Assembly (NCBI RefSeq): GCF_051014685.1
Contig: NW_027478602.1
Span: 682,001 to 746,000, forward strand
Direction: 5' to 3'
DNA length: 64,000 nt
DNA from: Ptiloglossa arizonensis
Taxonomy: Eukaryota > Arthropoda > Insecta > Hymenoptera > Colletidae
The notes beneath the pieces are model-generated. The model was not told the DNA's origin. It saw only the letters and a list, made by a program, of their open reading frames with translations, and searched no databases. Made by a program: the position numbers and the translations under genes. This document shows positions 10,440 through 23,400 of this stretch, piece by piece. Within the stretch, counting starts at the first letter, position 1, and every line of letters starts with the position of its first letter.

Positions 10440-10720
10440 GCAAAAATACACATACCGTTGTAATCGGGCGAGTTTCTACTTTCAGATGCACTAGGAATTT
10501 TTGGGTTAGGTCAATCCGTTCGCGAGATATGGGACTTTGAAGCTAAAAAATGGTTGAGAAGACAACAAATTTTTCGCAATTCTGCTGCTCCAAACGCTTA
10601 ACCAGAATGGGCTAGGGAAAAAATTCACATACCGTTGTAATCGGGCGATTTTTTACTTTCAGATGCAATAGAAATTTTTGGGTTAGGTCAATCCGTTCGC
10701 GAGATATGGGAGTTTGAAGC
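10440..10720. repeat. Duplicated block, copy A of a 708-bp-spaced pair
   Basis: Shares GAAGCTAAAAAATGG, GGGAAAAAATTCACATACC and GGGCGATTTTTTAC with about 11148-11430, an offset of exactly 4 x 177 bp. These variants are rare elsewhere in the window. Confidence 0.75.
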
Positions 10721-10793
10721 CAAGAAATGGTAGAGAAGGCAAAAAATTTTTCACAATTCTGCTGCTCCAAACGCTTAACCAGAATGGCCTAGC

Positions 10794-11147
10794 GAAAAAA
10801 TACACATACGGTTGTAATCGGGCGAGTTTCTACTTAAAGACGCAACAGGAATTTTTGGGTTAGGTCAATCCGTTCGCGAGATATGGGAGTTTGAAGCCAA
10901 GAAATGGTTGAGAAGGCAAAAAATTTTTCGCAATTCTGCCGCTCCAAACACTTAACCAGAATGGCCTAGGGAAAAAATACACATACCGTTGTAATCGGGC
11001 GAGTTTTTACTTTCACACGCAACAGGAATTTTTGGGTTAGGTCAATCTGTTCGCGAGATATGGAAGTTTGAAGCCAAGAAATGGTTGAGAAGGCATACAA
11101 TTTTTCGCAATTCTGCTGATCCAAACGCTTAACCAGAATGGCCTAGG
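10794..11147. repeat. Two-monomer block, copy B of the ~4954-bp-spaced pair
   Basis: Second copy of 5840-6193. It sits between the two arms of the 708-bp-spaced duplication (10440 and 11148), so several exchange events are layered here. Confidence 0.75.
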
Positions 11148-11430
11148 GAAAAAATACACATACCGTTGTAATCGGGCGAGTTTCTACTTTCAGATGCACT
11201 AGGAATTTTTGGGTTAGGTCAATCCGTTCGCGAGATGTGGGACTTTGAAGCTAAAAAATGGTTGAGAAGACAACAAATTTTTCGCAATTCTGCTGCTCCA
11301 AACGCTTAACCAGAATGGGCTAGGGAAAAAATTCACATACCGTTGTAATCGGGCGATTTTTTACTTTCAGATGCAATAGAAATTTTTGGGTTAGGTCAAT
11401 CCGTTCGCGAGATATGGGAGTTTGAAGCCA
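11148..11430. repeat. Duplicated block, copy B of the 708-bp-spaced pair
   Basis: Second copy of about 10440-10720. Private change: GATGTGGG in place of GATATGGG. Confidence 0.75.
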
Positions 11431-12386
11431 AGAAATGGTTAAGAAGACAACAAAGTTTTCGCAATTCTGCTGCTCCAAACGCCTAACCAGAATGGCCTAG
11501 GGAAAAAATACACATACCGTTGTAATCGGGCGGGTTTCTACTTAAAGACGCAACAGGAATTTTTGGGTTAGGTCAATCCGTTCGCGAGATATGGGACTTT
11601 GAAGCTAAGAAATGGTTGAGAAGACAACAAATTTTTCGCTATTCCGCTGCTCCAAACGCTTAACCAGAATGGGCTAGGGAAAAAATACACATACCGTTGT
11701 AATCGGGCGAGTTTTTACTTTCACACGCAACAGGAATTTTTGGGTTAGGTCAATCCGTTCGCGAGATATGGGAGTTTGAAGACAAGGAATTGTTGAGAAG
11801 GCAAAAAATTTTTCGCAATTCTGCTGCTCCAAACGCTTAACCAGAATGGCCTAGGGAAAAAATACACATACCGTTGTAATCGGGCGAGTTTCTACTTTCA
11901 GATGCACTAGGAATTTTTGGGTTAGGTCAATCCTTTCGCGAGATATGGGAGTTTGAAGCCAAGAAATGGTTGAGAAGGCAACAAATTTTTCGCGATTCTG
12001 CTGCTCCAAACGCTTAACCAGAATGGGCTAGGGAAAAAAGACACATACCGTTGTAATCGGGCGAGTTTCTACTTTCAGATGCAATAGGAATTTTTGGATT
12101 AGGTCAATCCGTTCGCGAGATATGGGAGTTTGAAGCCAAGAAATGGTTGAGAAGGCAAAACATTTTTCGCAATTCTGCTGCTCCAAACGCTTAACCAGAA
12201 TGGCCTAGGGAAAAAATACACACACCGTTGTAATCGGGCGAGTTTCTACTTTCAGATGCAATAGGAATTTTTGGATTAGGTCAATCCTTTCGCGAGATGT
12301 GGGAGTTTGAAGCCAGGAAATGGTTGAGAAGACAACAAATTTTTCGCACTTCTGCTGCTCCAGACGCTTCAGCAGAATGGCCTAGG

Positions 12387-14686
12387 GAAAAAATACACAT
12401 ACCGTTGTAATCGGGCGAGTTTCTACTTTCAGATGCACTAGGAATTTTTGGGTTAGGTCAATCCTTTCGCGAGATATGGGAGTTTGAAGCCAAGAAATGG
12501 TTGAGAAGGCAACAAATTTTTCGCGATTCTGGTGCTCCAAACGCTTAACCAGAATGGGCTAGGGAAAAAAGACACATACCGTTGTAATCGGGCGAGTTTC
12601 TACTTTCAGATGCAATAGGAATTTTTGGATTAGGTCAATCCGTTCGCGAGATATGGGAGTTTGAGGCCAAGAAATGGTTGAGAAGGCAAAACATTTTTCG
12701 CAACTCTGCGGCTCCAAACGCTTAACCAGAATGGCCTAGGGAAAAAATACACATACCGTTGTAATCGGGCGAGTTTCCACATTCAGTTACAATAGGAATT
12801 TTTGGGTTAGGTCAATCTGTTCGCGAGATATGGGACTTTGAAGCTAAGAAATGGTTGAGACGGCAAAAATTTTTTCGCAATTCTGCTGCTTCAAATGCTT
12901 AACCAGAGTGGCACAGGGAAAAAATACACATACCGTTGTAATCGGGCGAGTTTCCACTTTCAGTAACAATAGGAATTTTTGGGTTAGGTAAATCCGTTCG
13001 CGAGATATGGGAGTTTGAAGCCAAGAAATGGTTAAGAAGACAACAAAGTTTTGCACTTCTGCTGCTCCAAACGCTTAACCAGAATGGGCTAGGGAAAAAA
13101 TACACATACCGTTGTAATCGGGCGGGTTTCGACTTTCAGATGCAATAGGAATTTTTGGGTTAGGTCAATCCGTTCGCGAGATATGGGACTTTGAAGCTAA
13201 GAAATGGTTGAGAAAACATCAAATTTTTCGCAATTCTGCTGCTCCAAACGCTTAACCAGAATGGCCTAGGGAAAAAATACACATACCGTTGTAATCGGGC
13301 GTGTTTCTACTTTCAGATGCAATAGAAATTTTTGGGTTAGGTTAATCCGTTCGCGAGATATGGGAGTTTGAAGCCAAGAAATGGTAGAGAAGGCAAAAAA
13401 TTTTTCACAATTCTGCTGCTCCAAACGCTTAACCAGAATGGCCTAGGGAAAAAATACATATACCTTTGTAATCGGGCGAGTTTCTACTTTCAGATGCAAT
13501 AGGAATTTTTGGGTTAGGTCAACCCGTTCGGGAGATATAGGAGTTTGAAGCCAAGAAATGGTTGAGAAGACAACAAATTTTTCGCACTTCTGCTGCTCCA
13601 AACGCTTAACCAGAATGGCCTAGGGAAAAAATACACACACCGTTGTAATCGGGCGAGTTTCTACTTTCAGTTACAATAGAAATTTTTGGGTTAGGTCAAT
13701 CCGTTCGGGAGATATGGGAGTTTGAAGCCAAGAAATGGTTGAGAAGACAACAAATTTTTCGCACTTCTGCTGCTCCAAACGCTTAACCAGAATGGTCTAG
13801 GGAAAAAATACACATACCGTTGTAATCGGGCGAGCTTCTACTTTCAGATGCACTAGGAATTTTTGGGTTAGGTCAATCCGTTCGCGAGATATGGGAGTTT
13901 GAAGCCAAGAAATGGTTAAGAAGGCAACAAAGTTTTCGCACTTCTGCTGCTCCAAACGCTTAACCAGAATGGCCTAGGGAAAAAATACACATACCGTTGT
14001 AATCGGGCGAGTTTCGACTTTCAGATGCAATAGGAATTTTTGGGTTAGGTCAATCCGTTCGCGAGATGTGGGACTTTGAAGCTAAGAAATGGTTGAGAAG
14101 GCATACAATTTTTCGCAATTCTGCTGATCCAAACGCTTAACCAGAATGGCCTAGGGAAAAAATACACATACCGTTGTAATCGGGCGAGTTTCTACTTTCA
14201 GATGCAATTGGAATTTTTGGGTTAGGTCAATCCGTTCGCGAGATATCGGAGTTTGAAGCCAAGAAATGGCAGAGAAGGCAAAACATTTTTCGCAATTCTA
14301 CTGATCCAAACGCTTAACCAGAATGGCCTAGGGAAAAAATACACATACCGTTGTAATCGGGCGTGTTTCTACTTTCAGTTACAATAGAAATTTTTGGGTT
14401 AGGTCAATCCGTTCGCGAGTTTTGGGAGTTTGAAGACAAGGAATGGTTGAGAAGGCAAAAAATTTTTCGCAATTCTGCTGCTCCAAACGCTTAACCAGAA
14501 TGGCCTAGGGAGAAAATACACATACCTTTGTAATCGGGCGAGTTTCTACTTCCAGATGCAATAGGAATTTTTGGGTTAGGTCAATCCGTTCGGGAGATAT
14601 GGGAGTTTGAAGCCAGGAAATGGTTGAGAAGACAACAAATTTTTCGCACTTCTGCTGCTCCAAACGCTTCAGCAGAATGGCCTAGG
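12387..14686. repeat. Higher-order repeat H13, copy 1 (13 monomers, 2300 bp)
   Basis: It begins just after the rare CTTCAGCAGAATGG variant, which recurs at 14667 and 17144. Internal markers found again 2300 bp downstream include GGCGGGTTTCGAC, GAGAAAACATCAAATT, AACCCGTTCGGGAGATATAGG, GGGCGAGCTTCTAC, GAAATGGCAGAGAAGG and GAGTTTTGGGAG. A 1-bp deletion at AGTTTTGCACTT is shared by both copies. An incomplete earlier copy of its first two monomers lies at about 11856-12200. Confidence 0.93.
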
Positions 14687-17163
14687 GAAAAAATACACAT
14701 ACCGTTGTAATCGGGCGAGTTTCTACTTTCAGATGCACTAGGAATTTTTGGGTTAGGTCAATCCTTTCGCGAGATATGGGAGTTTGAAGCCAAGAAATGG
14801 TTGAGAAGGCAACAAATTTTTCGCGATTCTGCTACTCCAAACGCTTAACCAGAATGGGCTAGGGAAAAAAGACACATACCGTTGTAATCGGGCGAGTTTC
14901 TACTTTCAGATGCAATAGGAATTTTTGGATTAGGTCAATCCGTTCGCGAGATATGGGAGTTTGAGGCCAAGAAATGGTTGAGAAGGCAAAACATTTTTCG
15001 CAACTCTGCGGCTCCAAACGCTTAACCAGAATGGCCTAGGGAAAAAATACACATACCGTTGTAATCGGGCGAGTTTCCACATTCAGTTACAATAGGAATT
15101 TTTGGGTTAGGTCAATCTGTTCGCGAGATATGGGACTTTGAAGCTAAGAAATGGTTGAGACGGCAAAAATTTTTTCGCTATTCTGCTGCTTCAAATGCTT
15201 AACCAGAGTGGCACAGGGAAAAAATACACATACCGTTGTAATCGGGCGAGTTTCCACTTTCAGTAACAATAGGAATTTTTGGGTTAGGTAAATCCGTTCG
15301 CGAGATATGGGAGTTTGAAGCCAAGAAATGGTTAAGAAGACAACAAAGTTTTGCACTTCTGCTGCTCCAAACGCTTAACCAGAATGGGCTAGGGAAAAAA
15401 TACACATACCGTTGTAATCGGGCGGGTTTCGACTTTCAGATGCAATAGGAATTTTTGGGTTAGGTCAATCCGTTCGCGAGATATGGGACTTTGAAGCTAA
15501 GAAATGGTTGAGAAAACATCAAATTTTTCGCAATTCTGCTGCTCCAAACGCTTAACCAGAATGGCCTAGGGAAAAAATACACATACCGTTGTAATCGGGC
15601 GTGTTTCTACTTTCAGATGCAATAGAAATTTTTGGGTTAGGTTAATCCGTTCGCGAGATATGGGAGTTTGAAGCCAAGAAATGGTAGAGAAGGCAAAAAA
15701 TTTTTCACAATTCTGCTGCTCCAAACGCTTAACCAGAATGGCCTAGGGAAAAAATACATATACCTTTGTAATCGGGCGAGTTTCTACTTTCAGATGCAAT
15801 AGGAATTTTTGGGTTAGGTCAACCCGTTCGGGAGATATAGGAGTTTGAAGCCAAGAAATGGTTGAGAAGACAACAAATTTTTCGCACTTCTGCTGCTCCA
15901 AACGCTTAACCAGAATGGCCTAGGGAAAAAATACACACACCGTTGTAATCGGGCGAGTTTCTACTTTCAGTTACAATAGAAATTTTTGGGTTAGGTCAAT
16001 CCGTTCGGGAGATATGGGAGTTTGAAGCCAAGAAATGGTTGAGAAGACAACAAATTTTTCGCACTTCTGCTGCTCCAAACGCTTAACCAGAATGGTCTAG
16101 GGAAAAAATACACATACCGTTGTAATCGGGCGAGCTTCTACTTTCAGATGCACTAGGAATTTTTGGGTTAGGTCAATCCGTTCGCGAGATATGGGAGTTT
16201 GAAGCCAAGAAATGGTTAAGAAGGCAACAAAGTTTTCGCACTTCTGCTGCTCCAAACGCTTAACCAGAATGGCCTAGGGAAAAAATACACATACCGTTGT
16301 AATCGGGCGTGTTTCTACTTTCAGATGCAATAGAAATTTTTGGGTTAGGTCAGTCCGTTCGCGAGTTATGGGAGTTTGAAGACAAGGAATGGTTGAGAAG
16401 GAAAAAAATTTTTCGCAATTCTGCTGCTCCAAACGCTTAACCAGAATGGCCTAGGGAAAAAATACACATACCGTTGTAATCGGGCGAGTTTCGACTTTCA
16501 GATGCAATAGGAATTTTTGGGTTAGGTCAATCCGTTCGCGAGATGTGGGACTTTGAAGCTAAGAAATGGTTGAGAAGGCATACAATTTTTCGCAATTCTG
16601 CTGATCCAAACGCTTAACCAGAATGGCCTAGGGAAAAAATACACATACCGTTGTAATCGGGCGAGTTTCTACTTTCAGATGCAATTGGAATTTTTGGGTT
16701 AGGTCAATCCGTTCGCGAGATATCGGAGTTTGAAGCCAAGAAATGGCAGAGAAGGCAAAACATTTTTCGCAATTCTACTGATCCAAACGCTTAACCAGAA
16801 TGGCCTAGGGAAAAAATACACATACCGTTGTAATCGGGCGTGTTTCTACTTTCAGTTACAATAGAAATTTTTGGGTTAGGTCAATCCGTTCGCGAGTTTT
16901 GGGAGTTTGAAGACAAGGAATGGTTGAGAAGGCAAAAAATTTTTCGCAATTCTGCTGCTCCAAACGCTTAACCAGAATGGCCTAGGGAGAAAATACACAT
17001 ACCTTTGTAATCGGGCGAGTTTCTACTTCCAGATGCAATAGGAATTTTTGGGTTAGGTCAATCCGTTCGGGAGATATGGGAGTTTGAAGCCAGGAAATGG
17101 TTGAGAAGACAACAAATTTTTCGCACTTCTGCTGCTCCAAACGCTTCAGCAGAATGGCCTAGG
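14687..17163. repeat. Higher-order repeat H14, copy 2 (14 monomers, 2477 bp)
   Basis: It repeats the series of 12387-14686 in order but is one monomer longer. The extra unit is 16279-16455. A third copy starts at 17164 and fades after roughly one to two monomers. Confidence 0.92.
16279..16455 (+). repeat. Extra monomer inserted in copy 2 of H13/H14
   Basis: Copy 1 passes directly from the GGGCGAGCTTCTAC monomer (ending 13978) to the GTTTCGAC/GATGTGGG monomer. Copy 2 has one whole additional unit between them, with GGCGTGTTTCTAC, ATAGAAATTTTTGG, GGTCAGTCCG, GAGTTATGGG, GACAAGGAATGG and GAAAAAAATTTTTCG. The gain is exactly one monomer in register. Confidence 0.88.
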
Positions 17164-17871
17164 GAAAAAATACACATACCGTTGTAATCGGGCGAGTTTC
17201 TACTTTCAGATGCACTAGGAATTTTTGGGTTAGGTCAATCCTTTCGCGAGATATGGGAGTTTGAAGCCAAGAAATGGTTGAGAAGGCAACAAATTTTTCG
17301 CGATTCTGCTGCTCCAAACGCTTAACCAGAATGGGCTAGGGAAAAAAGACACATACCGTTGTAATCGGGCGAGTTTCTACTTTCAGATACAATAGGAATT
17401 TTTGGATTAGGTCAATCCGTTCGGGAGATATGGGAGTTTGAAGCCAAGAAATGGTTGAGAAGACAACAAATTCATCGCACTTCTGCTGCTCCAAACGCTT
17501 AACCAGAATGGCCTAGGGAAAAAATACACATACCGTTGTAATCGGGCGAGATTCTACTTTCAGATGCACTAGGAATTTTTGGGTTAGGACAATTCGTTCG
17601 GGAGATATGGGAGTTTGAAGCCAAGAAATGGTTGAGAAGACAACAAATTTTTCGCGATTCTGCTGCTCCAAACGCTTAACCAGAATGGGCTAGGGAAAAA
17701 AGACACATACCGTTGTAATCGGGCGAGTTTCTACTTCCAGATACAATAGGAATTTTTGGATTAGGTCAATCCGTTCGCGAGATATGGGAGTTTGAAGCCA
17801 AGAAATGGTTGAGAAGGCAAAACATTTTTCGCAATTCTGCTGCTCCAAACGCTTAACCAGAATGGCCTAGG

Positions 17872-18480
17872 GAAAAAATACACATACCGTTGTAATCGGG
17901 CGAGTTTTACTTTCACACGCAACAGGAATTTTTGGGTTAGGTCAATCCGTTCGCGAGATATGGGAGTTTGAAGACAAGGTATGGTTGAGAAGGCAAACAA
18001 TTTTCCGCAATTCTGCTGCTCCAAACGCTTAACCAGAATGGCCTAGGGAAAAAACACACATACCGTTGTAATCGGGCGTGTTTCTGCTTTCAGTTACAAT
18101 AGAAATTTTTGGGTTAGGTCAATCCGTTCGCGAGTTATGGGAGTTTGAAGACAAGGAATGGTTGAGAAGGCAAGAAATTTTTCGCAATTCTGCTGCTCCA
18201 AACGCTTAACCAGAATGGCCTAGGGAGAAAATACACATACCTTTGTAATCGGGCGAGTTTCTACTTCCAGATGCAATAGGAATTTTTGGGTTAGGTCAAT
18301 CCGTTCGGGAGATATGGGAGTTTGAAGCCAAGAAATGGTTGAGAAGACAATAAATTTTCGCAATTCTGCTGCTCCAAACGCTTAAGCAGAATAGCCTAGG
18401 GAAAAAATACACATACCGTTGTAATCGGGCGAGTTTCTACTTTCAGATGCACTACGAATTTTTGGGTTAGGTCAATCCAT
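17872..18480. repeat. Block copy A, paired with 19816-20424 (1944-bp offset)
   Basis: Shares GCGAGTTTTACTTTC (1 bp short), GACAAGGTATGG, AAAAAACACACATACC, GTTTCTGCTTTCAG, GGCAAGAAATTTTTCG and the shortened GACAATAAATTTTCGC. The offset is 11 monomers less 3 bp. The opening monomer recurs a third time at about 23526. Confidence 0.85.
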
Positions 18481-19815
18481 TCGCGAGATATTGGAGTTCG
18501 AAGCCAAGAAATGGTTGAGAAGGCAACAAATTTTTCGCAATTCTGCTGCTCCAAACGCTTAACCAGAATGGCCTAGGGAAAAAATACACATACCGTTGTA
18601 ATCGGGCGAGTTTCTACTTAAAGACGCAACAGGAATTTTTGGGTTAGGTCAATCCGTGCGCGAAATATGGGAGTTTGAAGCCAAGAAATGGTTGAGAAGG
18701 CAAAAAATTTTTCGCAATTCTGCTGCTCCAAACGCTTAACCAGAATGGCCTAGGGAAAAAATACACATAGCGTTGTAATCGGGCGAGTTTCTACTTAAAG
18801 ACGCAACAGGAATTTTTGGGTTAGGTCAATCCGTTCGCGAGATATGGGACTTTGAAGCTAAGAAATGGTTGAGACGGCAAAAATTTTTTCCCAATTCTGC
18901 TGCTTCAAGTGCTTAACCAGAGTTGCCTAGGGAAAAAATACACATACCGTTGTTATCGGCGAGTTTCCACTTTCAGTTACAATAGGAATTTTTGGGTTAG
19001 GTCAATCCGTTCGCGAGATATGGGAGTTTGAAGACAAGGAATGCTTGAGAAGGCAAAAAATTTTTCGCAATTCTGCTGCTCCAAACGCTTAACCAGAATG
19101 GCCTAGGGAAAAAATACACATACCGTTGTAATCGGGCGAGTTTCTACTTAAAGACGCAACAGGAATTTTTGGGTTAGGTCAATCCGTGCGCGAGATATGG
19201 AAGTTTGAAGCCAAGAAATGGTTGAGAAGGCAAAAAATTTTTCGCAATTCTGCTGCTCCAAACGCTTAACCAGAATGGCCTAGGGAAAAAATACACATAG
19301 CGTTGTAATCGGGCGAGTTTCGACTTTCAGATGCAATAGGAATTTTTGGGTTAGGTCAATCCGTTCGCGAGATATGGGACTTTGAAGCTAAGAAGTGGTT
19401 GAGACGGCAAAAATTTTTTCGCAATTCTGCTGCTTCAAATGCTTAACCAGAGTTGCCTAGGGAAAAAATACACATACCGTTGTTATCGGGCGAGTTTCCA
19501 CTTTCAGTTACAATAGGAATTTTTGGGTTAGGTCAATCCGTTCGCGAGATATGGGACTTTGAAGCTAAGAAATGGTTGAGAAGACAACAAATTTTTCGCA
19601 ATTCTGCTGCTCCAAACGCTTAACCAGAATGGGCTAGGGAAAAAATACACATACCGTTGTAATCGGGCGAGTTTCGACTTTCAGATGCAATAGGAATTTT
19701 TGGGTTAGGTCAATCCGTTCGCGAGATATGGGACTTTGAAGCTAAGAAATGGTTGAGAAGACAACAAATTTTTCGCAATTCTGCTGCTCCAAACGCTTAA
19801 CCAGAATGGGCTAGG

Positions 19816-20424
19816 GAAAAAATACACATACCGTTGTAATCGGGCGAGTTTTACTTTCACACGCAACAGGAATTTTTGGGTTAGGTCAATCCGTTCGCGA
19901 GATATGGGAGTTTGAAGACAAGGTATGGTTGAGAAGGCAAACAATTTTCCGCAATTCTGCTGCTCCAAACGCTTAACCAGAATGGCCTAGGGAAAAAACA
20001 CACATACCGTTGTAATCGGGCGTGTTTCTGCTTTCAGTTACAATAGAAATTTTTGGGTTAGGTCAATCCGTTCGCGAGTTATGGGAGTTTGAAGACAAGG
20101 AATGGTTGAGAAGGCAAGAAATTTTTCGCAATTCTGCTGCTCCAAACGCTTAACCAGAATGGCCTAGGGAGAAAATACACATACCTTTGTAATCGGGCGA
20201 GTTTCTACTTCCAGATGCAATAGGAATTTTTGGGTTAGGTCAATCCGTTCGGGAGATATGGGAGTTTGAAGCCAAGAAATGGTTGAGAAGACAATAAATT
20301 TTCGCAATTCTGCTGCTCCAAACGCTTAAGCAGAATAGCCTAGGGAAAAAATACACATACGGTTGTAATCGGGCGAGTTTCTACTTTCAGATGCACTACG
20401 AATTTTTGGGTTAGGTCAATCCAT
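19816..20424. repeat. Block copy B, paired with 17872-18480
   Basis: Second copy with the same length-altering deletions. The copies diverge after the GATATTGGAG monomer: GAAGCCAAGAAATGG in A, GAAGACAAGGAATGG in B. Confidence 0.85.
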
Positions 20425-23400
20425 TCGCGAGATATTGGAGTTTGAAGACAAGGAATGGTTGAGAAGGCAACAAATTTTTCGCAATTCTGCTGCTCCAAAC
20501 GCTTAACCAGAATGGCCTAGGGAAAAAATACACATACCGTTGTAATCGGGCGAGTTTCGACTTCCAGATGCAATAGGAATTTTTGGGTTAGGTCAATCCG
20601 TTCGGGAGATATGGGAGTTTGAAGCCAAGAAATGGTTGAGAAGGCAAAAAATTTTTCGCAATTCTGCTGCTCCAAACGCTTAACCAGAATGGGCTAGGAA
20701 AAAATACACATAGCGTTGTAATCGGGCGAGTTTCGACTTTCAGATGCAATAGGAATTTTTGGGTTAGGTCAATCCGTTCGCGAGATATGGGACTTTGAAG
20801 CTAAGAAATGGTTGAGACGGCAAAAATTTTTTCGCAATCCTGCTGCTTCAAATGCTTAACCAGAGTTGCCTAGGGAAAAAATACACATACCGTTGTTATC
20901 GGGCGAGTTTCCACTTTCAGTTACAATAGGAATTTTGGGTTAGGTCAATCCGTTCGCGAGATATGGGAGTTTGAAGACAAGGAATGGTTGAGAAGGCAAC
21001 AAATTTTTCACAATTCTGCTGCTCCCAAACGCTTAACCAGAATGGCCTAGGGAAAAAATACACATACCGTTGTAATCGGGCGAGTTTCGACTTTCAGTTA
21101 CAATAGGAATTTTTGGGTTAGGTCAATCCGTTCGCGAGATATGGGAGTTTGAAGACAAGGAATGGTTGAGAAGGCAACAAATTTTTCGCAATTCTGCTGA
21201 CTCCAAACGCTTAACCAGAATGGGCTAGGGAAAAAATACACATACCGTTGTAATCGGGCGAGTTTTTACTTTCACACGCAACAGGAATTTTTGGGTTAGG
21301 TCAATCCGTTCGCGAGATATGGGAGTTTGAAGACAAGGAATGGTTGAGAAGGCAAACAATTTTTCGCAATTCTGCTGCTCCAAACGCTTAACCAGAATTG
21401 CCTAGGGAAAAAATACACATACCGTTGTAATCGGCGTGTTTCTACTTTCAGTTACAATAGAAATTTTTGGGTTAGCTCAATCCGTTCGCGAGATATGGGA
21501 CTTTGAAGCTAAGAAATGGTTGAGAAGACGACAAATTTTTCGCAATTCTGCTGCTCCAAACGCTTAACCAGAATGGTCTAGGGAAAAAATACAGATACCG
21601 TTGTAATCGGGCGAGTTTCTACTTTCAGATGCCCTAGGATTTCTTGGGTTTGGTCAATCCGTTCGCGAGATATGGGACTTTGAAGCTAAGAAATGGTTGA
21701 GAAGACAACAAATATTTCGCAATTCTGCTGCTCCAAACGCTTAACCAGAATGGGCTAGGGAAAAAATACACATACCGTTGTAATCCGGCGAGTTTTTACT
21801 TTCACACGCAACAGGAATTTTTGGGTTAGGTCAATCCGTGCGCGAGATATGGGAGTTTGAAGCTACGAAATGGTTGAGAAGACAACAAATTTTTCGCACT
21901 TCTGCTGCTCCAAACGCTTAACCAGAATGGCCAAGGGAAAAAATACACAGACCGTTGTAATCGGGCGAGATTCGACTTTCAGATGCAATAGGAATTTTTG
22001 GGTTATGTCAATCCGTTCGCGAGATATGGGTGTTTGAAGCCAAGAAATGATTGAGAAGGCAACAAATTTTTCGCAATTCTGCTGCTCCAAACGCTTAGCC
22101 AGAATGGCCTAGGGAAAAAATACACATACCGTTGTAATCGGGCGTGTTTCTACTTTCAGATGCAACAGAAATTTTTGGGTTAGGTCAATCCGTTCGCGAG
22201 ATATGGGAGTTTGAGCCAAGAAATGGTAGAGAAGGCAAAAAATTTTCACAATTCTGCTGCTCCACACGCTTAACCAGAATGGCCTAGGGAAAAAATACAC
22301 ATACCTTTGTAATCGGGCGAGTTTCTACTTAAAGACGCAACAGGAATTTTTGGGTTAGGTCAATCCGTTCGCGAGATATGGGACTTTGAAGCTAAGAAAT
22401 GGTTGAGACGGCAAAAATTTTTTCCCAATTCTGGTGCTTCAAATGCTTAACCAGAGTTGCCTAGGGAAAAAATACACATACCGTTGTTATCGGGCGAGTT
22501 TCCACTTTCAGTTACAATAGGAATTTTTGGGTTAGGTCAATCCGTTCGCGAGATATGGGACTTTGAAGCTAACAAATGGTTGAGACGGCAAAAATTTTTT
22601 CGCAATTCTGCTGCTTCAAATGCTTAACCAGAGTTGCCTAGGGAAAAAATACACATACCGTTGTTATCGGCGAGTTTCCACTTTCAGTTACAATAGGAAT
22701 TTTTGGGTTAGGTCAATCCGTTCGCGAGATATGGGAGTTTGAAGACAAGGAATGCTTGAGAAGGCAAAAAATTTTTCGCAATTCTGCTGCTCCAAACGCT
22801 TAACCAGAATGGCCTAGGGAAAAAATACACATACCGTTGTAATCGGGCGAGTTTCTACTTAAAGACGCAACAGGAATTTTTGGGTTAGGTCAATCCGTGC
22901 GCGAGATATGGGAGTTTGAAGCCAAGAAATGGTTGAGAAGGCAAAAAATTTTTTGCAATTCTGCTGCTCCAAACGCTTAACCAGAATGGCCTAGGGAAAA
23001 AATACACATAGCGTTGTAATCGGCGAGTTTCGACTTTCAGATGCAATAGGAATTTTTGGGTTAGGTCAATCCGTTCGCGAGATATGGGACTTTGAAGCTA
23101 AGAAATGGTTGAGACGGCAAAAATTTTTTCGCAATTCTGCTGCTTCAAATGCTTAACCAGAGTTGCCTAGGGAAAAAATACACATACCGTTGTTATCGGG
23201 CGAGTTTCCACTTTCAGTTACAATAGGAATTTTTGGGTTAGGTCAATCCGTTCGCGAGATATGGGAGTTTGAAGACAAGGAATGGTTGAGAAGGCAACAA
23301 ATTTTTCGCAATTCTGCTGCTCCAAACGCTTAACCAGAATGGCCTAGGGAAAAAATACACATACCGTTGTAATCGGGCGAGTTTCGACTTTCAGATGCAA

